48,081 nucleotides of DNA from 66-474 sp036759545 (GCA_036759545.1 DAIOUL010000011.1:1-48081), one strand, 5' to 3'; counted from the first letter of the stretch, positions 1-8,399 are shown. Translations and numbers: made by a program. The notes: generated by a model from the letters alone, not told the origin.

Positions 1-1654
1 AGCTGTCGTTGGTTTCGCCCCAGCCGCCGTCTTCGCGCTGGCGTGATTTCAGCCATGCGGCCGCGCGGCGGATTTCCGGCGCATCTTTCGGCACTCCCGC
101 TGCGGCGAACGCGGTCAGCACCGACCAGGTGCCGTAAATGTAATTGGTACCCCAGCGGCCGAACCACGCGCCTTCTTCGGTTTGTTCGCGGCGCAAGAAC
201 TCCATCACGCGTTCACGCGCTTTTTCGTCCTTGTTACGTCGCAGCCACGCCAGCAGCGTCAACACGCGCGCGCTGACGTCGCTGGTCGGCGGATCGAGCA
301 ACGCACCATGGTCGGCGAACGGAATCTGGTTCATCCACAACTGATCGTTGTCGGCATCGAACGAAGCGAAGCCGCCGTTGCGAGACTGCATGCCGATGAG
401 CCAGTCCGCCGCGCGTTCGATCGGGCGCGCGTAGCGCTCTCGATCGAAGCGATGCATCGCCCAGGCGCACACCGCCGTATCGTCCAGATCCGGATACCAG
501 TCGTTCTTGTACTGGAATGCCCAACCGCCGCCTCGAAGCTGCGGATGCGTGTCGCTCCAGTCGCCTTGCGCTTCGTCCAGTTGTTCTCGACGCAGCCATT
601 CCAGTGCGCGCTCCAGTTGCGGCGAAGGCGTACCGCGCAAATCTTCCTGCAAGGCGAGACAGGTGAGCCCGGTATCCCACACCGGCGACGTACACGGCTG
701 GCAATAGGTTTCCCCGCCGTGCGTCACCAGCAGATCGCGCAAGGCCTGTCGCGCCTGCAGCCAGTGCGGATCGTCTTCCGCATGGCCCAGCAGCGGCAGG
801 GCTTCGCAGGCATTCACCATCGCAGGAAAGATCGCGCCAAGACCGAATTCGCCGTTGAGCCGCGCCAGGATCCACTCCTTCGCGCGTTGCAGTGCACGCG
901 CGCGCAATCGTCGCGGCATGTGCGGTTCGACCGCGCGGCCGAATGCATCCAGCCACAGGAACAGGCGCGCGGCGAAAGATTTCGGCGGCGGGAAGTAATG
1001 CTTCTCCTCTTCCGGCGGCGTGACGAACAATTCGCGCACATGCACGTCGAGCGGATTCTTCGCGCGCGGTTTCAGACTGCACAGCACCGCCAGCGGCATC
1101 ACCACCGTCCGCGACCAGTACGACACGCGACTCAGGTGGAACGGGAACCAGCGCGGCAGCAGCACCACTTCCACCGGCACCCACGGCGTGCCGCGCCAAG
1201 GCAGCTCACCGAACAACGCCAGCGTGATGCGGGTGAAGACGTTGGCGCGCGCGGCACCGCCCATGCCGAGGACCGCCGCGCGCGCGCGCTGCATGTGCGG
1301 CGCTTGGCAGTCGTCGCCGATCAGCTTCAGCGCGAAATACGCCTTGACGCTGCAACTGATGTCACTCGCGCCGGCTTCGTACAGTGGCCAGCCGCCATCC
1401 GCGTTCTGGCGGCGACGCAGGTACGCACCGATGCGCCGTTCCAGCAGCGGCTCGCGCTCGCCGAAGTAATGCATCATCAACACGTATTCGGCGGGAATGG
1501 TGCAGTCGGCTTCCAACTCGTGGCACCAGCAGCCGTCGGCGTGCTGGACGGCAAAAACGTGCGTGCGCGCGCGGTCGATCGCCGACTGCAGCGGATCGGC
1601 CGCTGCCCCGCCGGCCTCGGCACGGTGCGACTGCGGGAGTGCGCGCGCGTTCAC
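1..1654 (-). CDS. shc: Squalene-hopene cyclase (3' end cut by window edge)
   Basis: Cyclises squalene to hopene/hopanol at the inner membrane, the committing step of hopanoid synthesis. I translated the minus strand from a GTG at 1654: 551 complete codons with no stop before the window edge. The general-acid motif DLDDTA is present (Asp about 389, 391, 392, matching the DxDDTA of the family), as are several QW-type repeats (for example ERRIGAYLRRQNADGGW near the N terminus and SRQREDGGWGE at the truncated end). Class II triterpene cyclases are about 630-720 residues, so roughly 100 C-terminal residues are missing. The GTG lies 3 bases after the squalene synthase stop, so the two are probably translationally coupled and act in sequence. 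The exact start is uncertain because no ATG lies close by. Confidence 0.93.
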   Translation of the reverse strand, partial: MNARALPQSHRAEAGGAAADPLQSAIDRARTHVFAVQHADGCWCHELEADCTIPAEYVLMMHYFGEREPLLERRIGAYLRRRQNADGGWPLYEAGASDISCSVKAYFALKLIGDDCQAPHMQRARAAVLGMGGAARANVFTRITLALFGELPWRGTPWVPVEVVLLPRWFPFHLSRVSYWSRTVVMPLAVLCSLKPRAKNPLDVHVRELFVTPPEEEKHYFPPPKSFAARLFLWLDAFGRAVEPHMPRRLRARALQRAKEWILARLNGEFGLGAIFPAMVNACEALPLLGHAEDDPHWLQARQALRDLLVTHGGETYCQPCTSPVWDTGLTCLALQEDLRGTPSPQLERALEWLRREQLDEAQGDWSDTHPQLRGGGWAFQYKNDWYPDLDDTAVCAWAMHRFDRERYARPIERAADWLIGMQSRNGGFASFDADNDQLWMNQIPFADHGALLDPPTSDVSARVLTLLAWLRRNKDEKARERVMEFLRREQTEEGAWFGRWGTNYIYGTWSVLTAFAAAGVPKDAPEIRRAAAWLKSRQREDGGWGETNDS

Positions 1655-1657
1655 GGT

Positions 1658-2725
1658 TCAGTGCGCCAGCGCCGGCGATACGGGTGCGTCGGTTGCTTGC
1701 AATGGAAGATCGCGGCCCAGCCTCGAGAACCAGCGGCGCAGCACCTGATCGTAGCCCGCGAACAGATGCGTCACGATCAATGTGTTGGTGACGACGCGAT
1801 GCGACACCTTGACCTCGCTGCCGCACTTGAAGGCCGGCCGCTGGTGGATCAATTGCAGCGTCTGTACCGCCAGCCCCAATGCCAGCAGGCAGAACCGGCG
1901 GATGCCCGATTCGCCTTCCGGGATCAGCAGCGTGTATTCGAAACCGTTCTGCAGATGTCCGTGCGCGATGCTGATCAGACGCGCATAGGCTTCGCCGAAA
2001 GCCGGTTGATAGACCGAATCGCTGTCCAGCTCTTCCAGCTCCACGCCGACCTTGCGGAACAGGTTCTGCGGCAGCCAGCACACACCGCGGTCGTGGTCTT
2101 CCCAGAAATCCTTGAGGATGTTGACCATCTGCAGGCCCTGGCCGAACGACACGCCGAGCTTCAGCATCTTTTCGCGGTTCGACGCGATCTCCGGCGACCA
2201 GTCGCAGAACAGTTCGGTGAGGGTTTCTCCCACCACTCCGGCGACGTAATAGCAATACTGGTCCAGCGCGCGCTGGTCCCGCAGACCGGCCACGCTGGCG
2301 GCGCGCTCGTAGCGCGGCATGCCCGAGCACATGATGCGGATGCAACGCGACAACGCCTCCCGCTGCACCGGATTGAAACCCCGCGTGACCTCCAGCACCT
2401 CGCCGCTGTGGGCCACCAGATCGCGCTCGGCATCCAGCGCATCGCGGATCAGCAGCGGCGCCAGTTCCAGAGCAAAACGCTCGGCATCGCCATTGCCCGC
2501 GACTACTTCGATGAAGCTTTCGTGAAAATACTGTTTCTGCGACACGCCCAGGGAGGACTCGTCCTCGATCGTGTCGGCGATGCGGCAAAGCAGGTAGAAG
2601 TTCGTCACCACCCGGCGCAGCGGCTTGGGCAGCTGCGGGATGGTGAGCGCGAACGTGCGCGAAACGCGCGGCAGAATCTCGTCCTGATAGCGCGTCCGCG
2701 GCGCCGCAGAAGTGTGCAATGGCAT
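1658..2725 (-). CDS. Squalene synthase (farnesyl-diphosphate farnesyltransferase type)
   Basis: Condenses two farnesyl diphosphates to squalene, the substrate of the cyclase encoded just downstream. The 355-residue protein shows the first Asp-rich motif DTIED (51-55), the second one in LKDFWEDHDRG (Asp 206 and 210), and the conserved YCYYVAGVVGE stretch (157-167). These are hallmarks of the eukaryote-like one-enzyme squalene synthase rather than the three-enzyme HpnCDE route, and neither hpnC, hpnD nor hpnE is seen nearby. The start ATG at 2725 has an AAGGAG ribosome site about 9 bases upstream. It is divergent from the farnesyl diphosphate synthase gene, so one 130-base region may control both substrate supply and use. 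Confidence 0.92.
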   Translation of the reverse strand: MPLHTSAAPRTRYQDEILPRVSRTFALTIPQLPKPLRRVVTNFYLLCRIADTIEDESSLGVSQKQYFHESFIEVVAGNGDAERFALELAPLLIRDALDAERDLVAHSGEVLEVTRGFNPVQREALSRCIRIMCSGMPRYERAASVAGLRDQRALDQYCYYVAGVVGETLTELFCDWSPEIASNREKMLKLGVSFGQGLQMVNILKDFWEDHDRGVCWLPQNLFRKVGVELEELDSDSVYQPAFGEAYARLISIAHGHLQNGFEYTLLIPEGESGIRRFCLLALGLAVQTLQLIHQRPAFKCGSEVKVSHRVVTNTLIVTHLFAGYDQVLRRWFSRLGRDLPLQATDAPVSPALAH

Positions 2726-2737
2726 GCGTTCACTCCT

Positions 2738-2765
2738 TTGATCGCAGGCTGTGTTCGACTATATA
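2738..2765 (+). promoter_or_regulatory. Possible sigma-70 promoter for the ispA-like gene
   Basis: TTGATC (2738-2743) and TATATA (2760-2765) are separated by 16 bases in the divergent intergenic region. Each matches four of six consensus positions. A start near 2772 would leave a leader of about 85 bases. This is motif matching only. Confidence 0.3.
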
Positions 2766-2855
2766 GCACAAGCTCGCGTCAACGCCACATGCACACTGCG
2801 GCCATGCTGCATGGTGCTACCATGCCGCGGTCGCGAGCGAGGAAGGGAATCTGAC

Positions 2856-3776
2856 GTGAGCCTCAGCACCATGGTGCGTGAAAGCCGCTTCGAAGGCTTG
2901 TTCGAGAGCCGCGTGGAGGACTATCGCACGCGCGTCGAGCATTTGCTGGACATGCATCTGCCGAACCCGAAAGCCGAACCGCATTCCCTGCATCAGGCGA
3001 TGCGCTACGCCACGCTCGGCGGGGGGAAGCGCATGCGTCCGTTGCTGTGCTACGCGGCGGCCGAAACGCTGGGCCTGCAACCGGAAGCGGTCGATGACGC
3101 CGCGTGTGCGGTGGAACTGATCCATGCCTTCTCGCTGATCCACGACGATCTGCCGGCCATGGATGATGACGCGCTCCGCCGGGGCCGCCCGACCACGCAC
3201 GTCGCCTTCAATGTGGCCACCGCCATCCTCGCCGGCGATGCACTGCAGACGCTGGCCTTTTGCGTGCTCTCGAACGCGCACGGCAATGCCGAAGCGCGCA
3301 TCGCGATGGTGCGCGCACTGGCCGAAGCGACGGGCTCGCTGGGAATGACCGGCGGACAAGCAGTCGATCTGGAATCCGAACATCGGCGGCTCGATCTCGC
3401 GCAATTGGAAGACATGCACCGGCGCAAGACCGGGTGCCTGATCCGTGCATGCGTGAAACTCGCCTGCCTCGCCGCGCCGGATGCGGATGCGGAAACCTGT
3501 GCCGCGCTGGATCGTTTCGCTTCGCTGGTCGGGTTGGCGTTCCAGATCCGCGATGATCTGCTCGACGTGCAAGGCGACACGGCGGTGATCGGCAAGGCAC
3601 AAGGCGCAGACGCCGCGCACGGCAAATCCACCTTCCCTGCCCTGCTCGGCACCCAGGGTGCGAGCGAACGTTGCGACATGCTGTATGCGGAAGCCCTGCG
3701 CACGTTGGATCCGCTGGATGACGCTGCGCAGCCGCTGCGCTGGATAGCCGGCTACATCGTGCATCGCGATCGCTGA
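2856..3776 (+). CDS. ispA: Farnesyl diphosphate synthase (short-chain polyprenyl synthase)
   Basis: Makes C15 farnesyl diphosphate from DMAPP/GPP and IPP in the cytoplasm, supplying squalene synthase and other polyprenyl pathways. The protein has 306 residues from the GTG at 2856, chosen because a GGAAGGG ribosome site lies 8 bases upstream; an in-frame ATG at 2871 has none and the frame stays open further upstream. The first Asp-rich motif HDDLPAMDDD (96-105) has the two-residue insertion typical of bacterial FPP synthases, and the second is DDLLD (233-237). GGGKRMRP (55-62) is the IPP/diphosphate-binding segment. The length fits the family (about 300). Gene context with squalene synthase and the cyclase supports FPP over GGPP as product. 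Confidence 0.92.
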   Translation: MSLSTMVRESRFEGLFESRVEDYRTRVEHLLDMHLPNPKAEPHSLHQAMRYATLGGGKRMRPLLCYAAAETLGLQPEAVDDAACAVELIHAFSLIHDDLPAMDDDALRRGRPTTHVAFNVATAILAGDALQTLAFCVLSNAHGNAEARIAMVRALAEATGSLGMTGGQAVDLESEHRRLDLAQLEDMHRRKTGCLIRACVKLACLAAPDADAETCAALDRFASLVGLAFQIRDDLLDVQGDTAVIGKAQGADAAHGKSTFPALLGTQGASERCDMLYAEALRTLDPLDDAAQPLRWIAGYIVHRDR

Positions 3777-3779
3777 GCG

Positions 3780-4907
3780 ATGAGCAAGCGCGTTCTGTTC
3801 GCGGTACACGACTGGGGACTCGGCCACGCCACGCGCAGCCTGCTGCTGATTCGCGCACTGCTGGCGCGAGGCGATACCGTGGCGGTGCTGATGGCGCCCG
3901 GTCCCGGGATGGATCTGCTGCGCTCGGAATTGCGCGGCACGTGCGAATTCATCGAGGAACGCGATATTCCGAAGCCTTTCAGCCGCCATCCCGCGATCTT
4001 CTATCTGCGCATGAGTCTGGACATGCCGCGCGTATTCGCGCTGTTCAAGCGCGAGCAGAAGCTGACGGAAAAACTGGTCGCGCAACGCGGTCTCGATTGC
4101 ATCGTTTCCGACAGCCGCTTCGGCGTGTGGTCGCGCGAAGTGCCGAGCTTCTGCATCCTGCATTCGCTGCGGCAACTGGTGCCGTTCCGTCTCCGCTGGC
4201 TGGAGCGCGAGGTCGAGCGCGGTCAACGGCGGCTCTTGCGCGGCTTCGCGCAAATCCTGATTCCCGATGCCGAAGCGGACGGTGGCATTTCCGGCGAATT
4301 GGGGCACGATCCCGCGATCGATTGGGGTGAAGGAAGGCTGCGCTACATCGGCCCGCTGTCGGGCGTGGAGCGCATGGACGTGCCGGAAGACATCGACTAT
4401 TTCTTTTCGATCTCCGGTGTGGAACCGCATCAGTCCATGCTGACGGAACGCGTGCTGGCGGCGCTGCCGAAACTGCGCGGCCGCATCGTGGTGACGCTGG
4501 GCAAACCGCAACGGGCCGGCGAAGTGCGTACGATTGGCCACGCGCAGGTGCACGGTTATCTCGACCGCCGAGCGCAGGCGGAAATGTTGAACCGTGCGCG
4601 CGTGGTCGTGACGCGCTCCGGCTACACGACGTTGATGGAACTGGCGAACCTCGGCAAGCGTGCGCTGTTCGTGCCCACACCGGGCCAGAGCGAGCAGGAG
4701 TATCTCGCGCGCTTCCATCGCGAGCACGGACACGTCTGGTCGAGCACGCAGAAGGAATTGGACATTCCGCGTGACCTGCCGCGCGCGGAAGCGGCATCGG
4801 GGATGCCCCACATCGGCAGCGCGCAAACGGTCAAGAATTTTCTTGCGGCGATCGATGCGCCGCTTCCCGCTCCTCTGCGCGCGGACGCAGCGCGCGCCAG
4901 AACATGA
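3780..4907 (+). CDS. GT-B fold glycosyltransferase (MurG / Glyco_trans_1_3-like)
   Basis: Predicted to transfer a sugar from a nucleotide-sugar donor; acceptor unknown. The 375-residue protein opens with a Rossmann-like strand and a Gly/His-rich loop (VHDWGLGHATRS, 9-20), as in UDP-sugar GT-B enzymes. It ends with a donor-site segment of the MurG type: HGYLDRRAQAEMLNRARVVV, then TRSGYTTLMELANLGKRALF, then PTPGQSEQEYLA. No signal peptide or membrane helix is evident. It begins 3 bases after the ispA-like stop, so the two are co-transcribed. The context (hopanoid precursors, an acyltransferase and a flippase-like protein) suggests a membrane glycolipid, possibly a glycosylated isoprenoid; that is inference. 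Its last 77 bases overlap the convergent gene that ends at 4831. Confidence 0.72.
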   Translation: MSKRVLFAVHDWGLGHATRSLLLIRALLARGDTVAVLMAPGPGMDLLRSELRGTCEFIEERDIPKPFSRHPAIFYLRMSLDMPRVFALFKREQKLTEKLVAQRGLDCIVSDSRFGVWSREVPSFCILHSLRQLVPFRLRWLEREVERGQRRLLRGFAQILIPDAEADGGISGELGHDPAIDWGEGRLRYIGPLSGVERMDVPEDIDYFFSISGVEPHQSMLTERVLAALPKLRGRIVVTLGKPQRAGEVRTIGHAQVHGYLDRRAQAEMLNRARVVVTRSGYTTLMELANLGKRALFVPTPGQSEQEYLARFHREHGHVWSSTQKELDIPRDLPRAEAASGMPHIGSAQTVKNFLAAIDAPLPAPLRADAARART

Positions 4908-5835
4908 CCGCGATCGGTGTGTTCAGCAGCCACATCGAGCCGGTCCAGGCGACGCGAAACCCCAGCATCAGCGCCAAGCCGTCGGTGTAGCCCACGCCCC
5001 AAGCGCGTGCGGCGTTCATGCCGATGATTTCGATCGTGCCGATCTGTCCGGAAAGGCCGCCGGTCAGCAGCACTGCGGCAAGAGAAAAACAATAGATGGT
5101 GGCCGCCTGTACGTAGGTGAGCTGATCCTCGCCTACGCCGTGGCCGATCGCCATGAAGGCCGCGCACAGCGCGCCCAGATAAACCGCGGTGATCGCGAAG
5201 TTCACAAACAGCACGCGCAGCGCCGCGAGGCGCTTCAGACCGCGGATCAGTCCGACAGTCTCGTCCAGCGCCTTGTGCAGCTTCTCGTTCTTCACCCGGC
5301 CCGCCAACCTCTGCGCGAACGATTCGAAATGCAGTACGCCGAACATCAATGCCGCGATCATGACCAGCAGAACCCCCGCAAGCGGCCGCAGAGGGGGCCA
5401 GCCGGGAATGCCGACAATGGCCAGCAGCAGCAGCACCACGGCGATTTCCATCAGCAACATCACGACCGTCGCTGCAGAGCTGCGCCCGAAATGGATGCGG
5501 TCTTCTTCCGACAGCACCCAGTTCTGCGAAAAGATGCCCAACGGAAACGTCACCGCCAGTTCGCCGACTGCGAAGGCCAGCGCGAAGCGCTTGCGTTGCG
5601 GATGCGCCCCCAAATCGTTCAACAGCAGGTGCAATTGCAGCGACTTGAAGATCAGATAGATCGCCGCACAGCCGAGCGCGGCGCCCAGATTCAGCAGCGG
5701 GATCGCCCGAATGCGCCCCATCACCTTGCCTATGTCGCCCAGCGAAATGGCGAGGAAGAACAGCGCGCCTGCCAGCAGAATCGGCAGGAACACCTTCGGC
5801 CGCGCCATCACCCGCAATGCATGTGCCAGCTTCAC
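4831..5835 (-). CDS. Lysylphosphatidylglycerol synthase TM-region family membrane protein (UPF0104/AglD-like)
   Basis: A multi-pass inner membrane protein of about 334 residues whose hydrophobic segments fit the LPG_synthase_TM family (PF03706). The family includes the flippase part of MprF and many undefined lipid-handling proteins found beside glycosyltransferases. There is no aminoacyltransferase domain, so it is not a full MprF. I start it at the GTG at 5835, whose codon overlaps the upstream stop as GTGA; an ATG at 5808 (MARPKVFL) is an alternative. The open frame continues far upstream but that part is antisense-like low-complexity sequence. It forms a coupled pair with the acyltransferase gene. 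Moving a glycolipid or phospholipid across the membrane is a reasonable but unproven role. Confidence 0.75.
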   Translation of the reverse strand: MKLAHALRVMARPKVFLPILLAGALFFLAISLGDIGKVMGRIRAIPLLNLGAALGCAAIYLIFKSLQLHLLLNDLGAHPQRKRFALAFAVGELAVTFPLGIFSQNWVLSEEDRIHFGRSSAATVVMLLMEIAVVLLLLAIVGIPGWPPLRPLAGVLLVMIAALMFGVLHFESFAQRLAGRVKNEKLHKALDETVGLIRGLKRLAALRVLFVNFAITAVYLGALCAAFMAIGHGVGEDQLTYVQAATIYCFSLAAVLLTGGLSGQIGTIEIIGMNAARAWGVGYTDGLALMLGFRVAWTGSMWLLNTPIAVMFWRALRPRAEEREAAHRSPQENS

Positions 5836-7097
5836 GACAGCGGCATCCGCGCCAGTTGCGGTGCGAAATCCTCCAGGGAATTTGCAAGATAAGGCACGAT
5901 GTTCTCCGGCATGCCCCAGCCGGGCGCGGCATCGCGCGGCCAGCGATTGCACCACGCGTCCGCCTCGCGCTCGACCAATCGCTTGCGCCGCAGCCAGTCG
6001 AGGCGTCCGCGCGCCAGTTCGAGGGGCGATCGCCGCGACCATAGAGGGTCGAGGATCAAGCCCGCGTCGCGGGCACCTTCACTGCCCCGCCTCAGCCAGT
6101 CCACCAGATCCTCCGCGGCGAAGCGCGGCGGCCCATCGCGGAGAAACTTCGCCAGGAGATGGCTCGGCGTGACCGCGCACAACTTCAATATCCGCGTACG
6201 CAAGTCCGAGTCGAAATCGCGGCGACTGCGCAACCGTGGCGGCTCCAGCGCGCCTGCACACACCACCACGCGCAAGCGCCCCGGTGCCAGCGCATCGTAA
6301 CTGAGCGCGACCGGCCGTATGCCGGGTGCTGCGGGCACGCGTGTACAGACTTCCCACGGACCTGCGCGCACCCGGCCGAAACGGCCATCCGGAGAAATCG
6401 TGCCTTCGGGTGCGATGTACAGCGTGCGGTGCGCGGCGAGCAGCTCGGTCAGGCATTCGAGATGCGTTTCGATGGTTTGGCGAAACCGCGGCGTCAGTCT
6501 CGACAGCGCGCCCGGGCGAAGTCGGCGCACGCCCCAGTAGGTGCGCCACGCCGCGCCCAGGTCGATATCGCACACGCGCTCGGGCAAAGGACTCTGCCGC
6601 GCGGCGATTTCGCGCAAACCGCGCGTATTGAACACCGATGCCGGTGAGGCATCGCCCAGACCACACGCGATCAGCGCCTCCTGCGTTTCGCCCAGCGTGA
6701 ATTCACGTAACCGCCGCAGCGGCCGCGTGCGGATGGCCTCGAAAAACCAGTGCAGGGGAATCAGCGCCAGTGTTCGCGCGATCCAGCGCGGCCAGGTCCA
6801 CAACAGCTTGGCGAGCGCATCGCGCCGCAGCAGGTCCTCGCGCATCGCGAAGAACGGCAATGAATCGAGGATACGGACGCCATCGCGCCGGCAGAGGGCA
6901 GTCGCGAGGATCGGCACGTCCGATTCGCGCTGATGATTCGAAACGATCAGCGTTCCGGCGTGCAGGCGGAAGTCCGGCGGCAACAGCTTCTCGCGCCGGT
7001 ACAGCGCCCACACCGTGACTTCGAATCCGCATTCGATCAGCCACGAGAGCCGCGGGTGTTCGTACGCTTCCGGATCCGGCAGCCAGTCGAAGGCCAT
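5832..7097 (-). CDS. PlsC-like glycerophosphate/lyso-lipid acyltransferase family protein
   Basis: Predicted to transfer an acyl chain to a glycerolipid or related hydroxyl at the membrane. The 421-residue protein has the NHxxxxD catalytic motif as SNHQRESD (His 55, Asp 60) and a later APEGTIS block, the substrate-binding EGT motif of the PlsC superfamily. A hydrophobic stretch (IARTLALIPLHWFF) lies between them. It is longer than a standard PlsC (about 240), with an extra C-terminal region of roughly 170 residues for which I recognise no domain. Its stop overlaps the start of the membrane protein gene by GTGA, implying coupled translation. The true acceptor cannot be read from sequence. Confidence 0.75.
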   Translation of the reverse strand: MAFDWLPDPEAYEHPRLSWLIECGFEVTVWALYRREKLLPPDFRLHAGTLIVSNHQRESDVPILATALCRRDGVRILDSLPFFAMREDLLRRDALAKLLWTWPRWIARTLALIPLHWFFEAIRTRPLRRLREFTLGETQEALIACGLGDASPASVFNTRGLREIAARQSPLPERVCDIDLGAAWRTYWGVRRLRPGALSRLTPRFRQTIETHLECLTELLAAHRTLYIAPEGTISPDGRFGRVRAGPWEVCTRVPAAPGIRPVALSYDALAPGRLRVVVCAGALEPPRLRSRRDFDSDLRTRILKLCAVTPSHLLAKFLRDGPPRFAAEDLVDWLRRGSEGARDAGLILDPLWSRRSPLELARGRLDWLRRKRLVEREADAWCNRWPRDAAPGWGMPENIVPYLANSLEDFAPQLARMPLS

Positions 7098-7140
7098 GCG
7101 CGGATGCTAGCGATGCCGGCGTGCAGACGCAGCCACAAAC

Positions 7141-7171
7141 GAAAAGGCCGGCGATGCAGTATTCGCCGGCC
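7141..7171 (-). terminator. Rho-independent terminator of the tRNA operon
   Basis: On the minus strand a perfect 9-base stem (GGCCGGCGA at 7146-7154 with TCGCCGGCC at 7163-7171, 8-base loop) is followed by TTTTC just downstream of tRNA-Arg. It ends the tRNA-Ser/tRNA-Arg transcript. Confidence 0.85.
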
Positions 7172-7182
7172 TCGAAAAGAAA

Positions 7183-7259
7183 TGGCGCGCCCGGAGAGAT
7201 TCGAACTCCCGACCACCAAGTTCGTAGCCTGGTACTCTATCCAACTGAGCTACGGGCGC
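7183..7259 (-). tRNA. tRNA-Arg (anticodon ACG)
   Basis: A 77-base cloverleaf on the minus strand: acceptor GCGCCCG pairs with CGGGCGC, D-arm AGCTCAGTTGGATAGAGT, anticodon loop CTACGAA giving ACG (read as ICG, CGU/CGC/CGA codons), T-loop GTTCGAATC, discriminator G and an encoded CCA end. Confidence 0.96.
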
Positions 7260-7364
7260 GTGGAAATCGTTTTGTCGCGTCGCTCGCATAACCATCCTTG
7301 GTCAGCGGTGAACGCACAATTATTCCGGGTTGACGTGAACGCGTCAACGAAACTTGCTTGAAAC

Positions 7365-7457
7365 TGGCGGAGAGAGAGGGATTCGAACCCTCGATCAGGC
7401 TTTTGACCCGATACTCCCTTAGCAGGGGAGCCCCTTCGGCCTCTCGGGCATCTCTCC
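7365..7457 (-). tRNA. tRNA-Ser (anticodon GCT)
   Basis: A 93-base class II tRNA on the minus strand. Acceptor GGAGAGA pairs with TCTCTCC, anticodon stem CTCCC/GGGAG encloses loop CTGCTAA (GCT, AGC/AGU codons), a long variable arm follows, then T-loop GGTTCGAATCC and encoded CCA. The genomic neighbourhood carries two broken copies of it. Confidence 0.96.
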
Positions 7458-7979
7458 GGATTGTTTGAAACTATCGCATCGCGTGTGAACTTTCGACTCG
7501 CAAGATTTAGCCCCGTTCGGGATTGCTCGGCTCGTCCATGAGCCTCGCCCTTCGCTTCGCTCAGGGCCTGCCTTCGGCAGTCCAAATTTGTTCCAGACAA
7601 ATTTGTCGAACCCTCGATCAGGCTTTTGACCCGATACTCCCTTAGCAGGGGAGCCCCTTCGGCCTCTCGGGCATCTCTCCGAATCGAAAAATCAATTCTG
7701 CAAGCAACCATCCTTGGTGCTGCTTCCAGTCGGCAACCTGCCTCCTCCTCAGCGCAAGCTGATCGTGCCATCAAGGCACGATCAAAGCACTTGCGCTTCG
7801 ACCGCTCGCCATCCCTGGCTCACCCTCGCGTTCGGCGCGAGAGTCCCCGGACTCTCGCAAACGCCTCACGCTCGACCTCTCGGGCACCTCTCCGATCATC
7901 AAACTGCGATTGACGCGCAAGAGCGTTCGCGCGCGACATCAGCGCGCAAGCATAGCCACGCATGGATAAGCGGTAAAGC
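7458..7979. other. Gene-free stretch with degenerate tRNA-Ser duplications
   Basis: About 520 bases between tRNA-Ser and csrA with no convincing protein gene. It holds a 75-base exact copy of the tRNA-Ser body (listed separately), an 18-base near copy of its 5' end at 7876-7893, a short inverted repeat CAAATTTG (7583-7590 and 7598-7605) abutting the larger copy, and a 13-base repeat AACCATCCTTGGT shared with the spacer between the two tRNAs. Confidence 0.7.
7606..7680 (-). pseudogene. Truncated duplicate of tRNA-Ser(GCT)
   Basis: These 75 bases are identical to 7383-7457 of the intact tRNA-Ser, covering the 5' acceptor strand, D-arm, anticodon arm, variable arm and the 5' half of the T-arm. 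The last 18 bases (rest of T-arm, 3' acceptor strand and CCA) are absent and replaced by unrelated sequence ending in an inverted repeat, so the product cannot fold into a charged tRNA. A third fragment at 7876-7893 matches the tRNA 5' end with one mismatch. Confidence 0.85.
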
Positions 7980-8183
7980 TCAACCGGTTCCGGAAGAACC
8001 GGGCGCGTTTTCGGAGGGCTGCTCGTGCTTGATGCGCTGGAAAATCTCTTCGCGGTGCACCGCCACATCCTTGGGCGCGTTGATGCCGATCCGCACCTGG
8101 TTGCCCTTGACACCCAGCACGGTGACGGTCACCTGCTCGCCGATCATCAGCGTTTCGCCCACTCGGCGGGTCAGAATCAACAT
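7980..8183 (-). CDS. csrA: Carbon storage regulator CsrA/RsmA
   Basis: A dimeric RNA-binding protein that blocks or stabilises mRNAs by binding GGA motifs in leaders. The 67 residues start MLILTRRVGETLMIGEQVTV, and GVKGNQVRIGINAPKDVAVH with RxEI (REEIFQRI) is the conserved core including the RNA-contact segments. The start ATG at 8183 has AGGAG 7 bases upstream; the frame is open beyond it but homology begins here. The length is ordinary for Xanthomonadales CsrA, slightly longer than the 61-residue E. coli form. Placement between alaS and tRNA-Ser is the standard gammaproteobacterial arrangement. Confidence 0.98.
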   Translation of the reverse strand: MLILTRRVGETLMIGEQVTVTVLGVKGNQVRIGINAPKDVAVHREEIFQRIKHEQPSENAPGSSGTG

Positions 8184-8332
8184 GTCGATACTCCTGATCG
8201 TCAGGGCGTCAGACCCGCATCCGTCCCCGAAAATCCCGGGGCTGCATGGTGCGATCCGACGATTTGCCGGGTCGCCGCCTCCCCGGAGTCCTTCGCTGCC
8301 CGGCATTTGCTGCTTCGAGCGAGCGATCTGAA

Positions 8333-8362
8333 ATACTAGCCCACGCCGGCCGCGCGGCGCAA
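8333..8362 (-). promoter_or_regulatory. Possible csrA promoter
   Basis: On the minus strand TTGCGC (8357-8362) and TAGTAT (8333-8338) are 18 bases apart in the alaS-csrA spacer, giving a leader of about 145 bases. The match to consensus is modest. Confidence 0.3.
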
Positions 8363-8399
8363 TGAAATCAGTATTGTACGAAGCAGCCTATGCCGTTAG

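Noticed and set aside
182..2854. An 890-codon plus-strand open frame
   Set aside because: It is antisense to the squalene-hopene cyclase and squalene synthase genes, and its Arg/Gln/His-rich composition is the usual shadow of high-GC coding DNA.
2817..4826. A 669-codon minus-strand open frame
   Set aside because: It is antisense to the FPP synthase and glycosyltransferase genes, both of which have clear motifs.
7984..8002. Inverted repeat CCGGTTC/GAACCGG at the end of csrA
   Set aside because: It lies within the coding end and is not followed by a T run on the minus strand, so I do not call it a terminator.
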